Source: Mycolicibacterium sp. P9-22 (GTDB lineage Bacteria > Actinomycetota > Actinomycetes > Mycobacteriales > Mycobacteriaceae). Taken from it: a stretch of 64,000 nucleotides of DNA. A program made the translations under genes and the position numbers. The notes beneath the pieces were generated by a model that saw nothing but the letters and a program-made list of their open reading frames with translations, was not told where the DNA came from and did no database searches. The stretch is from contig NZ_NPKP01000002.1 of the NCBI RefSeq assembly GCF_008329585.1, positions 558,001 through 622,000 of the forward strand, given 5' to 3'. The stretch's first letter is position 1. Every line of letters begins with the position of its first letter. Below are positions 28,636 through 37,620 of the stretch, in pieces.

Positions 28636-30048
28636 TCAGGTTCGGATCTGGGGCTTGAGCGCACCGACGTGGCGTTCGCGGACCACACCGGTCCACAGTC
28701 CCAGCCCGTAGGCGATGTCGTCGAGACGCTTGAGCAGCAGATAGCTCAGCAAGCCGACCCGATGGGAGTCCTCGGCGACACTGTTGCGGCGGTTGGCCCA
28801 GTCGGCCAATCCGTCCACGACGGCGGCGACGAGCACCACCTGCCGGCACCGGCGGAAGAACACCGCAGCCAGCAGCGCCACCGGCCAATAGTGCCTGCAG
28901 ATGGCCGAGGCCACCTGCAGCGCGGCGCCCCACAGCCCGCCGGCCGCGACCGCGGCGACGTCCTTGGGTCCGGTGTCGACCGACTCGAGTGAGGCGGAGA
29001 TGCGTCTGCCGAAGAATGCCGCGACCACCGCGGCGAAGAGATATCCGTAGCCCGATCGGGTCGCCACCAGCAGCCAGAGCACCAGCATCCACCGCGACAA
29101 CACCATCGGCGCCGTCTTACCTGGATGCCGGACAGCCAGCGGGGCCGCGGACTGCCCGTAGAAAGCCTTGCGCTGGAACCACTCCCGCAGCTGGGTCCGG
29201 TGTTCGTGGCCGACCAGCGCGATGGGTTCATAACGCAACCGTGCGCCGGCCTCGATGAACCTCCAGCAGAGGTCGACGTCCTCGCCCGACTCCATGGTCT
29301 CGTCGAAGCCGCCGACCTCGGTAAGCGCACTGCGCCGGCAGATGATGGCGGCGCTGGGCACATAGGACACCGTGCCGTAGGGCACCACCGGCGCCTCCCG
29401 CATGCCGAGGTCCAACGAAGAGCGCACCGCCTCGTAGCGGGCGACCAGATTGTCCGGCTCGTTCAGGCTGATGATCCTGGGGGCCACCAGGGCCACGGCG
29501 GGATCGCAGAAATGGCCGAGCAGCGCTTCCATCCAGCCGCGGCGCGGCACCACATCGGAGTCCAGGAAGGCCACGAAGTCCGTGTCGCAGGCGCGCAGGC
29601 CGGTGTTGCGGGCGGCCGCCGGACCGCGACTGCGAGCATGCCGCAGCACCCGCACCTCACAGCGTGCCCCATGGAAGTCGGTGTCCTTCAGCGGTTCGGC
29701 GGACCCGTCGTCGACCACCACGACGTTCATCCCGCGCAGCGCCCGGACCAGCCTGCTGACGCCGAACACGTTGTCGCGCACCGGGATGACCACCGTGACA
29801 TCGTGATGCGACGGACCACTCGGTGGGCGCGGGTGCGCGACGGTGGCGTCGAGCAAGGTGCGCGCCAGCTGCGCGGACAGCGCGTCGTGGACCTCCAGGC
29901 GGCCGTCGTCGATCATGGTCTGGGCCACCGGCGCCAGCCGCAGCAAGCGGGTGGGCGAGCCGCCCAGCAATGCCGAGCCCGCACCCAGCACCTTGACCCG
30001 GCGGTCCACCTGGACGGCGAATCCGTCGGGCAGCCGCGGCCCGGTCAT
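28636..30048 (-). CDS. mftF: Mycofactocin glycosyltransferase
   Basis: A 470-residue family 2 glycosyltransferase, equal in length to the M. tuberculosis protein as I recall it. The catalytic domain shows [17 protein letters not shown] and FLDSDVVPR (DxD-type metal site), then [18 protein letters not shown]. Hydrophobic segments near the C-terminus suggest membrane association. MftF adds the beta-1,4-glucose chain to premycofactocin. The ATG overlaps the mftE stop (ATGA). Confidence 0.93.
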   Translation of the reverse strand: MTGPRLPDGFAVQVDRRVKVLGAGSALLGGSPTRLLRLAPVAQTMIDDGRLEVHDALSAQLARTLLDATVAHPRPPSGPSHHDVTVVIPVRDNVFGVSRLVRALRGMNVVVVDDGSAEPLKDTDFHGARCEVRVLRHARSRGPAAARNTGLRACDTDFVAFLDSDVVPRRGWMEALLGHFCDPAVALVAPRIISLNEPDNLVARYEAVRSSLDLGMREAPVVPYGTVSYVPSAAIICRRSALTEVGGFDETMESGEDVDLCWRFIEAGARLRYEPIALVGHEHRTQLREWFQRKAFYGQSAAPLAVRHPGKTAPMVLSRWMLVLWLLVATRSGYGYLFAAVVAAFFGRRISASLESVDTGPKDVAAVAAGGLWGAALQVASAICRHYWPVALLAAVFFRRCRQVVLVAAVVDGLADWANRRNSVAEDSHRVGLLSYLLLKRLDDIAYGLGLWTGVVRERHVGALKPQIRT

Positions 30049-30800
30049 GTCAGCATCCCGTGCCCGTTCGGCGTCCAGGCCAGGAGTTTGCGGGCACACC
30101 CGTCGACCATATCGGCAAAGTAGCGCTGTCCGTCGGACACCGTGGCGGTGGTCGGGTCGCCCAGCACCCCGACCGCGCTGACCGCGGCCACACCGCCGGC
30201 CCGCATTTCGGGCATCAGCTCCGCCAGCGGTGCACTGTTCCCCGGCACCATGGCATCGGTGCGCACAGTGTCGGGCGAAATATGTAGCAATACAGATGTT
30301 TCGGTGTGCCCGGCGTGCGCGTCGGCACCGGCGACCATGCAGGAGCTCCAGCCCACATCGCGGCCCTCGGTCCGCAGCAGTGCCACCGCCCCGGCCAGCG
30401 CTTCGACATTGCCGCCGTGCCCGTTGACGAAGACCAGCCGGGAAGCCCAGTTGCAGGCGGACCGGCCGAACTCGACCAGCAACAGCCGTAGCGCCTCGGT
30501 GCCGATCGAGACCGTGCCCGCGAACCCCTCGTGCTCGCCGCTCGCGCCGTAGCTCAGCGCGGGCGCCAGCAGCCATCCCCCGCCGAGCCGGGCCGCGGTC
30601 GCCCGTGCCACGGCGGTCGCGATGCGGGTGTCGGTGTCCAGCGGCAGGTGGGGGCCGTGCTGCTCGGTGGAGCCGAGCGGCACGATGAGCGCGGGCCGAC
30701 CGTCGGGTTGCTGGTTGCGTGGGGTACCAAGCAGTCCACTCGACGTCACGTCGCCGAGCTCCCCGGGTAAAGCCACTCGGTGATGGTAGGCCGAATTCAC
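30045..30800 (-). CDS. mftE: Mycofactocin precursor peptide peptidase (creatininase family)
   Basis: A 251-residue metal-dependent amidohydrolase. The creatininase metal ligands are visible in [28 protein letters not shown] and the [13 protein letters not shown] segment. MftE cleaves the MftC-modified peptide and releases the C-terminal Val-Tyr-derived AHDP. I chose the GTG at 30800 because it gives the usual family length. An upstream GTG at 30896 would add 32 residues containing three 9-base repeats. With the short start, a 119-base gap separates it from mftD, the widest gap in the operon. Confidence 0.9.
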   Translation of the reverse strand: MNSAYHHRVALPGELGDVTSSGLLGTPRNQQPDGRPALIVPLGSTEQHGPHLPLDTDTRIATAVARATAARLGGGWLLAPALSYGASGEHEGFAGTVSIGTEALRLLLVEFGRSACNWASRLVFVNGHGGNVEALAGAVALLRTEGRDVGWSSCMVAGADAHAGHTETSVLLHISPDTVRTDAMVPGNSAPLAELMPEMRAGGVAAVSAVGVLGDPTTATVSDGQRYFADMVDGCARKLLAWTPNGHGMLT

Positions 30801-30873
30801 CTGGTGTGCACCGATTGTTGGCGCATGCGCAGCAATTGATTTCCGCACCTGTCGCCCACTCGGCGGACACCCG

Positions 30874-30900
30874 GTCACGCCAGTCACGTCAGTCACGCCC
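30874..30900 (-). repeat. Three tandem 9-base repeats between mftD and mftE
   Basis: GTCACGCCA, GTCACGTCA and GTCACGCCC lie head to tail. They are either non-coding spacer or the N-terminal TDVTGVTG of a longer MftE. Confidence 0.7.
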
Positions 30901-30919
30901 GTATCAGGCTACCGGCGTG

Positions 30920-32104
30920 TCAGGACTGCGGCACTCCGAGCGTGCGGATGAAGCCCTCGGGGATCAGAATGTCCTCGCGCGTCAGATCGTGGATCGAGGA
31001 CTTGCCCAGACCCCGCAATGCCGAGTCGATGCCTCCGGACAGGATGTCGAGCACGTTCTCCACGCCAGCCTGTCCGTTGGCGGCGAGGCCCCACAGGTAG
31101 GCCCGTCCGATCAGCACCGCGCGGGCGCCGAGCGCGACGGCCTTGACGACATCGCTGCCCCGGCGCACGCCGCCGTCCAGCAAAACTTCGACCTGGTCGC
31201 CGACCGCGTCGGCGATGGCCGGCAGACAGCGGATCGCGGCCGGCGTCCCGTCCAGGTTGTTACCGCCGTGGTTGGACACCGTGATGGCCGAAACACCGGC
31301 ATCCACAGCGCGTTTGGCATCATCGACCCGGACCATGCCCTTGAGCAGGAAAGGCCCGCCCCACTGCTCGCGCAGCCAGGCCACGTCCTCCCAGGTAGGT
31401 GGCGGGGTGCCCATCCACTGCCCGTAGGCCTCGAAGAACGTCGGGCCGGCCTCACCACGGCGGCCCTGGTTGGGAACGCGCAGGTCCGGCGGGCGCAGGG
31501 TCTTGGCGAAGCTGTAGAACCAGCGCGGCTTGGTGATGACCTCCGGCGCCATCTTCACCATGGTCTTGAGGTCCATCTGCTCCGGGATCTTGGGGCTGCC
31601 CCAGTCCCGGCCGTGGCTGAAGCTCCAGTCGGTGGTGAGGATCAGACCGACCGCGCCGGCGTCGCGGGCACGCTCCATGCGAGCCAGGATCTCGTCGCGG
31701 CTGCCCAGCCAGTAGATCTGGAAGAAGATCTTGCCGTTGACGGCGGTCACTTCCTCCATCGGCTTGCTCGCGAACGACGACAACCCCATCGCGGTGCCGC
31801 GGGCGGCCGCTGCGCGGGCCACGGCCACTTCGCCGTCGGGGTCGACCGCCTGCACACCGGTCGGCGAGATGACGACAGGCATCGAGATGTCCTGTCCCAT
31901 CACCGTTGTCGCCATCTCACGCTTCTCGGTGGCACCGATGACATGCGGGGCGAAGCCGAGCTGGGAGAACGCCTCGACGTTGTCGGAGACCGATACACCC
32001 TTCTCGCTCGCCGAGATCAGCGAGGAGTAGGCGGAGCGGGGCAGCCGTTTCTTCGCACGCTGTTGGGCGATGGCAACGGTCTCGAACCAGGTATCGCGAG
32101 CCAT
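30920..32104 (-). CDS. mftD: Mycofactocin FMN-dependent oxidase (LldD-like)
   Basis: A 394-residue member of the alpha-hydroxyacid oxidase family. FMN-binding segments include PVVISPTGVQ and the phosphate-binding LDGGVRRGSDVVKAVALGARAVLIGR. The active-site stretch reads ITVSNHGGNNLDG; lactate and glycolate oxidases carry SNHGGRQLDG, so the substrate-binding arginine is replaced by asparagine. This agrees with the known role in oxidative deamination of AHDP to premycofactocin rather than lactate oxidation. It lies six bases after mftC. Confidence 0.95.
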   Translation of the reverse strand: MARDTWFETVAIAQQRAKKRLPRSAYSSLISASEKGVSVSDNVEAFSQLGFAPHVIGATEKREMATTVMGQDISMPVVISPTGVQAVDPDGEVAVARAAAARGTAMGLSSFASKPMEEVTAVNGKIFFQIYWLGSRDEILARMERARDAGAVGLILTTDWSFSHGRDWGSPKIPEQMDLKTMVKMAPEVITKPRWFYSFAKTLRPPDLRVPNQGRRGEAGPTFFEAYGQWMGTPPPTWEDVAWLREQWGGPFLLKGMVRVDDAKRAVDAGVSAITVSNHGGNNLDGTPAAIRCLPAIADAVGDQVEVLLDGGVRRGSDVVKAVALGARAVLIGRAYLWGLAANGQAGVENVLDILSGGIDSALRGLGKSSIHDLTREDILIPEGFIRTLGVPQS

Positions 32105-32110
32105 GATCTT

Positions 32111-33343
32111 TTACACAGGACTTTCGTTACAGAATTTCTTGGGCGGGACGGTGAGGAGTTTGAGCGGGATCGGACCCTTGCGTCCACCTGCTCGGGAGTG
32201 GTCGACCGAGGACTTGGGCTTGTCCCGTTCGGCGGCCAGGGCGGGTTCGCCGTATCCCTGCACGCACTCGGGGTCGGGCCCGTCCATGGGCAGCCCGGTG
32301 AAGAACTTGGCCGCCATGCAGCCACCACGACACGAGTCGTAATGCGCGCACCCACTGCATGCCCCGGCGGACTGCGGTTCGCGCAGCTCCTGGAACAATG
32401 GAGATTTCTGCCAGACGTTCTTGAACCCGGTTCCGAATCCGGTGTCCTGCAGGATGTTTCCGGCATGGAATTTCTCGTGGATGGCGAACGGGCAGGCGTA
32501 CACGTCGCCGATCGGGTCGATCAGGCACACCACCCGGCCGGCGCCGCACAGGTTGAGTCCGGCCAGCGCGCCCGGCTCGCCCAGACCCGAGAGATGGAAG
32601 AACGAATCACCGGTGAGGACTCCCTCGCCGTGGGCGACCAGCCATTCATAGAGCTGCACCTGCTGCACCGGGGTGGGATGCAGGTCGTCCCACACATCGG
32701 CGCCGCGACCGGACGGCCGCAGCCGGGTGATGCGCAGGGTGGCCCCGTAAGTGTCTGCCAGCGCCTTGAATTCATCGAGCTGGTCGACGTTCTGGCGGGT
32801 CACCACGACCGAGATCTTGGCGTCCTTGAAGCCGGCATCCTTGAGGTTCTCCAATGCCCGGATCGCCATCGCGAAGGATCCCGGGCCGCGCACCTCGTCG
32901 TTGACCTCCGCGGTGGCGCCGTCCAGCGAGATCTGCACGTCGACGTAGTCACTGGCGGCAAGCTTGGCCGCCACCTCGCGGTTGATGCGCACACCGTTGG
33001 TGGAGAACTTCACCCCGACGTGATGCTCGGTGGCGTAATCGACGAGTTCCCAGAAGTCCGACCGGACAGTGGGTTCCCCGCCGCCGATGTTCACATAGAA
33101 CACCTGCATGCGTTCGAGCTCGTCGATGATGTCCTTGCACTGCTGGGTGCTCAGCTCGCGCGGATCACGCTTGCCCGACGAGGACAGGCAGTGCACGCAG
33201 GACAGGTTGCAGGCGTAGGTCAGTTCCCAGGTCAGGCAGATCGGGGCATCGAGCCCGTGCTCGAACTGCTCGACCAAACGGGGCACCTTCACGGGTTCCG
33301 GCGAAAGTACGGGCAACAACGCGGGGGGCAGTACCGCAGTCAT
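32111..33343 (-). CDS. mftC: Mycofactocin radical SAM maturase
   Basis: A 410-residue radical SAM enzyme with a SPASM domain. The CxxxCxxC cluster motif is CNLSCVHC (Cys45, 49, 52), the SAM-binding GGGEP lies at 87-91, and the SPASM cysteines appear in CGAGRVVC, ACPF, and CSGCAHYDSCRGGC. MftC oxidatively decarboxylates the C-terminal tyrosine of MftA and crosslinks it to the preceding valine. The ATG at 33343 overlaps the mftB stop by one base; a longer upstream frame runs through mftB and is rejected. Confidence 0.95.
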   Translation of the reverse strand: MTAVLPPALLPVLSPEPVKVPRLVEQFEHGLDAPICLTWELTYACNLSCVHCLSSSGKRDPRELSTQQCKDIIDELERMQVFYVNIGGGEPTVRSDFWELVDYATEHHVGVKFSTNGVRINREVAAKLAASDYVDVQISLDGATAEVNDEVRGPGSFAMAIRALENLKDAGFKDAKISVVVTRQNVDQLDEFKALADTYGATLRITRLRPSGRGADVWDDLHPTPVQQVQLYEWLVAHGEGVLTGDSFFHLSGLGEPGALAGLNLCGAGRVVCLIDPIGDVYACPFAIHEKFHAGNILQDTGFGTGFKNVWQKSPLFQELREPQSAGACSGCAHYDSCRGGCMAAKFFTGLPMDGPDPECVQGYGEPALAAERDKPKSSVDHSRAGGRKGPIPLKLLTVPPKKFCNESPV

Positions 33344-33642
33344 CAGGTGTTCTCCTTGGCGACCAGCATGTTGGATTTCACCAGCACACTCAGCGCATGT
33401 AGGTACGGGCCTTGGGCGTCGTCGTCGATTCCGGCGGCGCGACAAGCGGATCGGATATCTGGGTGCTCGTCGAGCGAGTTCACCACGGCGACGATCGTCC
33501 GGTTCTTCAGGAACGACAGCTTGCGGGTACCGAAGTGGTACAGCAGCGCCCCGAACGGCTCCGGCCGCACCGCCACCTGGTGGTGCAGCCGCCAGCCGCG
33601 ATCGGGGTCGAACGCCACTGCATCAGCAGTGGGTGCGCTCAC
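33343..33642 (-). CDS. mftB: Mycofactocin RRE chaperone
   Basis: A 99-residue PqqD-like RiPP recognition protein that binds the MftA leader and presents it to MftC. The core RPEPFGALLYHFGTRKLSFLKNRTIVAVV is highly characteristic. I place the start at the GTG 33642, two bases after the mftA stop, with GGGG upstream; an in-frame GTG at 33660 would add six residues and overlap mftA. Confidence 0.92.
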   Translation of the reverse strand: MSAPTADAVAFDPDRGWRLHHQVAVRPEPFGALLYHFGTRKLSFLKNRTIVAVVNSLDEHPDIRSACRAAGIDDDAQGPYLHALSVLVKSNMLVAKENT

Positions 33643-33644
33643 GA

Positions 33645-33740
33645 TCAGTAAACCCCACACATACCGTCGATCGAGACCTCTTCGACGAGGGACTCGGTGA
33701 CGAGCTGCGCTTCGGTCTCAACCTGCTGATTCTGGTCCAT
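33645..33740 (-). CDS. mftA: Mycofactocin precursor peptide
   Basis: A 31-residue peptide starting [12 protein letters not shown] and ending IDGMCGVY, followed directly by TGA. The terminal Val-Tyr becomes the redox core; the GMC motif before it is invariant in MftA peptides. The acidic leader with SLVEEVS is recognised by MftB. It is the first gene of the mft operon, and the RNA start must lie in the 102-base gap shared with mftR. Confidence 0.97.
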   Translation of the reverse strand: MDQNQQVETEAQLVTESLVEEVSIDGMCGVY

Positions 33741-33772
33741 GGGATCGCACCTTCCTGGGCTGTGATACGTCT

Positions 33773-33794
33773 AGGTCATCGATAATTGTGACCT
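33773..33794. promoter_or_regulatory. Inverted repeat between mftA and mftR, candidate MftR operator
   Basis: AGGTCA (33773-33778) and TGACCT (33789-33794) are perfect complements separated by 10 A/T-rich bases; extending outward gives CTAGGTCA and TGACCTGG with one mismatch. It lies in the middle of the divergent promoter region, so MftR binding here could repress both directions. MftR is reported to respond to long-chain acyl-CoA. Confidence 0.55.
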
Positions 33795-33842
33795 GGGTCG
33801 CAAGAATATGGCATCGAGTGCAGAAATGGAAGGGTGGGTTTC

Positions 33843-34433
33843 ATGGCGAAGTCGTCCGGTCCCCGCGTCGGTCGCCGGCCGTCCACCACCCAGGACCACA
33901 TCAGCTCCGTCGCGCTGGATCTTTTCGCCAGCCACGGCTTCGATGAGGTCAGCGTCGACGATGTTGCCCGGGCGGCCGGAATCGCCCGTCGCACGCTCTT
34001 CCGCTACTACCCCTCCAAGAACGCCATCCCCTGGGGCGACTTCGACGCGCACCTCGATCTCATGCGCGAACTGCTCGCCGGCGGCGACCAGCGCGCCGAT
34101 ATCGCAGTCGCCCTGCGCACCGCACTACTGGCGTTCAACCGCTTCGACGATGAGGAACGACATCGCCAGCGCATGCGCTTGATCCTGGGAACTGATGCGC
34201 TGCAGGCACATTCGATGACCATGTACGCCGGCTGGCGCACCGTCGTTGCCGAATACGTGGCCCACCGGCGCGGCGAGGATGCGGGTGGCCTGGTGCCCCA
34301 GACCGCCGCCTGGACGCTGCTGGGTGTCGCCCTGACCGCCTACGAGCAGTGGCTTGCCGACGAGTCGGTATCCCTGGAGCAGCTACTGGGCGATGCCTTC
34401 GACGTGGTCGGCCGCGGCCTCACCCATTTGTGA
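33843..34433 (+). CDS. mftR: TetR-family mycofactocin regulator
   Basis: A 196-residue TetR repressor. The N-terminal HTH spans about residues 15-60 ([41 protein letters not shown]). The C-terminal domain follows the MftR pattern. Divergent from mftA with 102 bases between starts. The ATG at 33843 follows an AGGGTGGG ribosome-binding site; the upstream GTG at 33834 is less well placed. The stop codon forms part of a long hairpin. Confidence 0.93.
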   Translation: MAKSSGPRVGRRPSTTQDHISSVALDLFASHGFDEVSVDDVARAAGIARRTLFRYYPSKNAIPWGDFDAHLDLMRELLAGGDQRADIAVALRTALLAFNRFDDEERHRQRMRLILGTDALQAHSMTMYAGWRTVVAEYVAHRRGEDAGGLVPQTAAWTLLGVALTAYEQWLADESVSLEQLLGDAFDVVGRGLTHL

Positions 34434-34480
34434 TTTGTGGAGTTCTTGTCGGAACCTTTCCGACGAGAACTCCACAAATC
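34432..34480 (+). terminator. Long hairpin terminator after mftR
   Basis: Arms of 23 bases (34432-34454 and 34458-34480) pair completely in RNA, with one G-U pair and a three-base loop. The outer stem is GATTTGTGGAG / CTCCACAAATC and begins within the mftR stop codon. There is no U-run. The same outer stem occurs in the hairpin at 36335. Confidence 0.8.
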
Positions 34481-34531
34481 GCAGGAAAGTGGGGGTGTCG
34501 GAGTTCGGCCTCGGACGGCGACGATAGAGGT

Positions 34532-35056
34532 GTGAGTGTCGAATCGGGTCACCGCGATGCCCCTCGGGAGCTTCTCGAGCTCTACGACGAGGCATTGCCT
34601 GTGGTGTACGGGTACTTCACCCGGCGCTGCGGTGACCGCGCGGCCGCCGAGGATCTGACCTCGGACACCTTCCTGGCCGCCATGGACGCCGCGCGCAAAC
34701 CGGCGCCGCCGCCGATGACGGTGCCATGGCTGATCGGGGTGGCCCGGCACAAACTGTCCGACCACTATCGCCGCAGGCACGACCGATTCACGGTGCCGGT
34801 CGCCGACCTGCCCGAACCCCTCGATCCGCTCGATAACTGGGATGCCGAACTGAACCGGATCGTCGCCGAGGCGGTGTTGGCACGGCTACCCGAACAGCAC
34901 CGCACCGTACTGGCACTGCGCTACCTCGACGACTGCTCGGTAACCGAGTGCGCCGAATTGATCGGGCGGACCGTGCACGCCACCGAAACCCTGCTGGTGC
35001 GGGCCCGCCGCGCCTTCAGATCGCAATACCCGTCACCGGAAGGAGGGCCATCGTGA
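34532..35056 (+). CDS. ECF-type RNA polymerase sigma factor
   Basis: A 174-residue sigma factor starting at GTG 34532. Region 2 is LYDEALPVVYGYFTRRCGDRAAAEDLTSDTFLAAM and region 4 is LARLPEQHRTVLALRYLDDCSVTECAELIGRTVHATETLLVRARRAFR. No anti-sigma factor with a membrane segment follows. Instead the stop overlaps the GTG of a VOC protein by four bases (GTGA), so the two are translationally coupled. The start is chosen from domain length; the frame is open further upstream but passes through the mftR hairpin. Confidence 0.9.
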   Translation: MSVESGHRDAPRELLELYDEALPVVYGYFTRRCGDRAAAEDLTSDTFLAAMDAARKPAPPPMTVPWLIGVARHKLSDHYRRRHDRFTVPVADLPEPLDPLDNWDAELNRIVAEAVLARLPEQHRTVLALRYLDDCSVTECAELIGRTVHATETLLVRARRAFRSQYPSPEGGPS

Positions 35057-36330
35057 ACAACAACTGGGATCCCTTGACCGTGCTGCACGGCGATGAGCTT
35101 CCGGTGGCTCCCGATCCGGTGTTCGCGGCCCGACTGCGGGCACGGCTGGAGTCGGCCCTCACCCTGCCCGCGAACACGTCAGGAGTAGTCATGAGCGGCA
35201 CCGATAGTGCTATTGCAGAACTGAATTCGACCCCCACGACCGCCTTTCCCAGGCCGGCCGCCATCCCGTACCTGGCGGTCGCAGACGCCCGCGCCGCCAT
35301 CGCCTGGTACGTCGACGCACTGGGAGCGACTGTCATCGGTGAGCCCATCGTGATGGACGACGGCCGCGTCGGACACGCCGAGCTTTCCGTCGGGGACGGT
35401 GTGCTCTACCTGGCCGACGAGTTCCCCGAGTTGGGATTGAAAGCACCTGCTCCGCAGGCGGTTTCGGTCAGTCTGATGCTGTCGGTCGCCGACACCGACG
35501 CGGCATTGAGACGTGCCCGAGACCTGGGGGCCACCGTGATCCAGGAGCCCCAGGAAGGTTACGGCGCGCGCGGCGCCACCATCGTCGACCCGTCCGGACA
35601 CCGCTGGATGTTATCGGGCCCGATGACCGGCGGCCCACTGCAGATCAAGCACGGTGATGTCGGCTACGTGTCACTGTGGAGCCCGGACGCCGAACGGGCC
35701 GCCGTGTTCTACGGACGCGTACTGGGCTGGACCTATGACCGGCAGACCAACCAGGTCACCAACACCACCCTGCCGACCGGCATCTTCGCGGTGGACGGTC
35801 CGCAGACGATGCTGTGCTGCTACGCAGTGGACAACCTGGAAGGCGCCCGGCAGGCCATCATCGACGGCGGTGGCGAGCCCGGCCGGGAGATCGAGTTCGA
35901 ATTCGGCACGGTTCTGGATGCCGTCGACCCCGCGGGTGCCGCATTCGCGGTGTTCAAACCCGCGCTGGGCACGCCCCGTCCGGCACTCAACGGCACTGGG
36001 CCCGGCGAGCTTTCGTACATCACGTACTTCACCGAGAACTCCGCCGATTTCCGGTCGTTCTACTCCCGGGTGCTGCACTGGACGTTCGAATCCGGGCGGA
36101 TCGAGGACGGCTGGGCGGTCCAGGAGTCACATCCGATGGCCGGCATCGCCGGCGGGAACACCCGGTCCGCGACGGTGCCCATGTGGACCGTCGCGGACAT
36201 CGACGCCGCCGTGGAACGGGTCCGCGCCGCCGGCGGCACCGTGATCGAGGAGCCCTCGACCCAGTCGTACGGCAAGTCCGCCCTGTGCACCGACGACCAA
36301 GGCGCCCGGTTCTACCTGGGCGAGCACTGA
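35053..36330 (+). CDS. Three-domain VOC/glyoxalase-fold protein coupled to the ECF sigma factor
   Basis: A 425-residue protein with three tandem VOC domains (about 70-190, 203-303 and 319-424), of which the first is PhnB-like (IPYLAVADARAAIAWYVDALGA, YGARGATIVDPSGHRWML). VOC proteins bind metals and small ligands or catalyse lyase, isomerase or dioxygenase steps. The first 45 residues (PLTVLHGDELPVAPDPVFAARLRARLESAL) do not belong to the VOC fold and may contact the sigma factor. The GTG at 35053 has a GGAGGG site and overlaps the sigma stop. Catalytic or sensor role unknown. Confidence 0.85.
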   Translation: MNNNWDPLTVLHGDELPVAPDPVFAARLRARLESALTLPANTSGVVMSGTDSAIAELNSTPTTAFPRPAAIPYLAVADARAAIAWYVDALGATVIGEPIVMDDGRVGHAELSVGDGVLYLADEFPELGLKAPAPQAVSVSLMLSVADTDAALRRARDLGATVIQEPQEGYGARGATIVDPSGHRWMLSGPMTGGPLQIKHGDVGYVSLWSPDAERAAVFYGRVLGWTYDRQTNQVTNTTLPTGIFAVDGPQTMLCCYAVDNLEGARQAIIDGGGEPGREIEFEFGTVLDAVDPAGAAFAVFKPALGTPRPALNGTGPGELSYITYFTENSADFRSFYSRVLHWTFESGRIEDGWAVQESHPMAGIAGGNTRSATVPMWTVADIDAAVERVRAAGGTVIEEPSTQSYGKSALCTDDQGARFYLGEH

Positions 36331-36334
36331 GCGG

Positions 36335-36379
36335 TTTGTCGAGCCGCACCCGTGATCATCACGGGTGCGGCTCCACAAA
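36335..36379. terminator. Bidirectional hairpin between the VOC gene and the ferredoxin reductase gene
   Basis: Arms TTTGTCGAGCCGCACCCG.. (36335-36356) and its complement (36358-36379) match at 21 of 22 positions. The hairpin abuts the TGA stop of the minus-strand gene, giving TGATTTGTGGAG after that stop exactly as after mftR. It serves converging transcripts. Confidence 0.8.
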
Positions 36380-37564
36380 TCACGAAGCCGGCAGCACGTC
36401 GGCGATGGGTGCGCCCGAGGCGATCTTGCCCCGGGCCTTCATCACCTTGCCGGGCATCCCGCCACCGACCACCGCGGTGACCACACCGTCGCGCTCGTAG
36501 TAGGCGAGGAACTTACGGCCGTCGTCCTCGACGATGTGCACCACGTCGTCGGCCGCGGGCTCACCCAGGCACTGGATCTTGACGTCGTATTGGTCGCTCC
36601 AGAAGTACGGCACCGAGATCGCCGCGCTGCCCGGTTCCTGACCGAGGATCGCCGGCACCAGCACCCGGGCCTGCTCGGCGACATTGCTCCAGTGTTCGAC
36701 GCGCACCTGGTGCCCCACCTCGGAACGCCAGGACGCCACATCGCCGATGGCCCAGACGTGTTCGGCGCTGGTGCGGCCGGCGTCATCGCACACCACGCCG
36801 TTGTCCACCGCGATACCGCTGCCCTCCAGCCAGCCGGTCACCGGATGCGAACCGATGCCGACGACGACGACATCGGCGTCCAGTTCGGTGCCGTCGGAGA
36901 GGACGACCTTCTCCACCTTGTCGGTGCCGGCCACCGAGGCCACCCCGACGCCGCAGCGCACGTCCACACCCTCTGCCTCGTGCAGCCGGGTCACCAGCGA
37001 GCCGATCTTCTCGCCGAGCACCGAGGCCAGCGGAGTCGGCTGCGGTTCCACGATCACCACGTCGACGCCGAGCTGACGCAGGCTGGCGGCCACCTCACAG
37101 CCGATGAAGCCGGCGCCGATGATGACGGCGCGCCGGGCGGTCGCGGCATGCTCACGCAGCTTCGCGCTTTCGCCGAGCGAGCGCAGCACCCGGATGCCCT
37201 CCAGGTCGGGGAAGGACGGAATACGCTTGGGCGCAAGGCCGGTGGCGATGACGAGCTCGTCATAGTCGAGCGTCGAGCCATCGGCCAGGGTCAGCACCTT
37301 CGCCGCGGTGTCCACCGACTGCGCAGCCGTGCCGAGGCGCAGCGTGATGTCGGCGTCGTCATAGAACTCCTGCGGCTTGAGCACGACATCGTGCTCGGGG
37401 TTGCGCAGGACCTCCTTGGACAGCGGCGGCCGGTCGTACGGCAGATGCTGCTCATCGCTGACGATGGTGATCGGTCCGGTGTATTCGGCGCGGCGCAATT
37501 GTTCGGCCGTGCGAGCTGCAGCCAGCCCACCACCGACAATGACGATGCCCCCATTGGTTGCCAC
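36380..37564 (-). CDS. Ferredoxin reductase (FAD/NAD(P)-dependent)
   Basis: A 394-residue flavoprotein. The FAD motif IVIVGGGLAAARTAEQLRR opens the protein, the NAD(P) motif VIIGAGFIGCEVAASLRQLG sits near residue 145, and VWAIGDVASW binds the FAD ribityl. A C-terminal reductase domain follows. It would pass electrons from NAD(P)H to a ferredoxin for P450s or Rieske oxygenases. In M. tuberculosis the corresponding gene is, as I recall, Rv0688. The GTG at 37564 (ATNGGIVIVGGG) fits the family start; the 14 residues upstream are atypical. Confidence 0.9.
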   Translation of the reverse strand: MATNGGIVIVGGGLAAARTAEQLRRAEYTGPITIVSDEQHLPYDRPPLSKEVLRNPEHDVVLKPQEFYDDADITLRLGTAAQSVDTAAKVLTLADGSTLDYDELVIATGLAPKRIPSFPDLEGIRVLRSLGESAKLREHAATARRAVIIGAGFIGCEVAASLRQLGVDVVIVEPQPTPLASVLGEKIGSLVTRLHEAEGVDVRCGVGVASVAGTDKVEKVVLSDGTELDADVVVVGIGSHPVTGWLEGSGIAVDNGVVCDDAGRTSAEHVWAIGDVASWRSEVGHQVRVEHWSNVAEQARVLVPAILGQEPGSAAISVPYFWSDQYDVKIQCLGEPAADDVVHIVEDDGRKFLAYYERDGVVTAVVGGGMPGKVMKARGKIASGAPIADVLPAS

Positions 37565-37620
37565 GTGGTGTTTCTTACACGATGGCGCGCTTCTGTAGTC
37601 CACCACCCCGGCGGTACAGC

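Noticed and set aside
28636-30870. A longer MftF of 744 residues
   Set aside because: The first 270 residues read through mftE in another frame and are Arg/Gly-rich nonsense. The ATG at 30048 gives the family length.
30920-32104. mftD considered as an L-lactate dehydrogenase (lldD)
   Set aside because: The usual SNHGGRQLDG is SNHGGNNLDG and the gene sits inside the mft operon, so lactate oxidation is unlikely.
30719-33700. A 993-residue plus-strand ORF antisense to mftB-mftE
   Set aside because: Composition is rich in His, Gln, Gly and Arg without domains, as expected for the antisense frame of high-GC genes. The minus strand has the clear mft genes.
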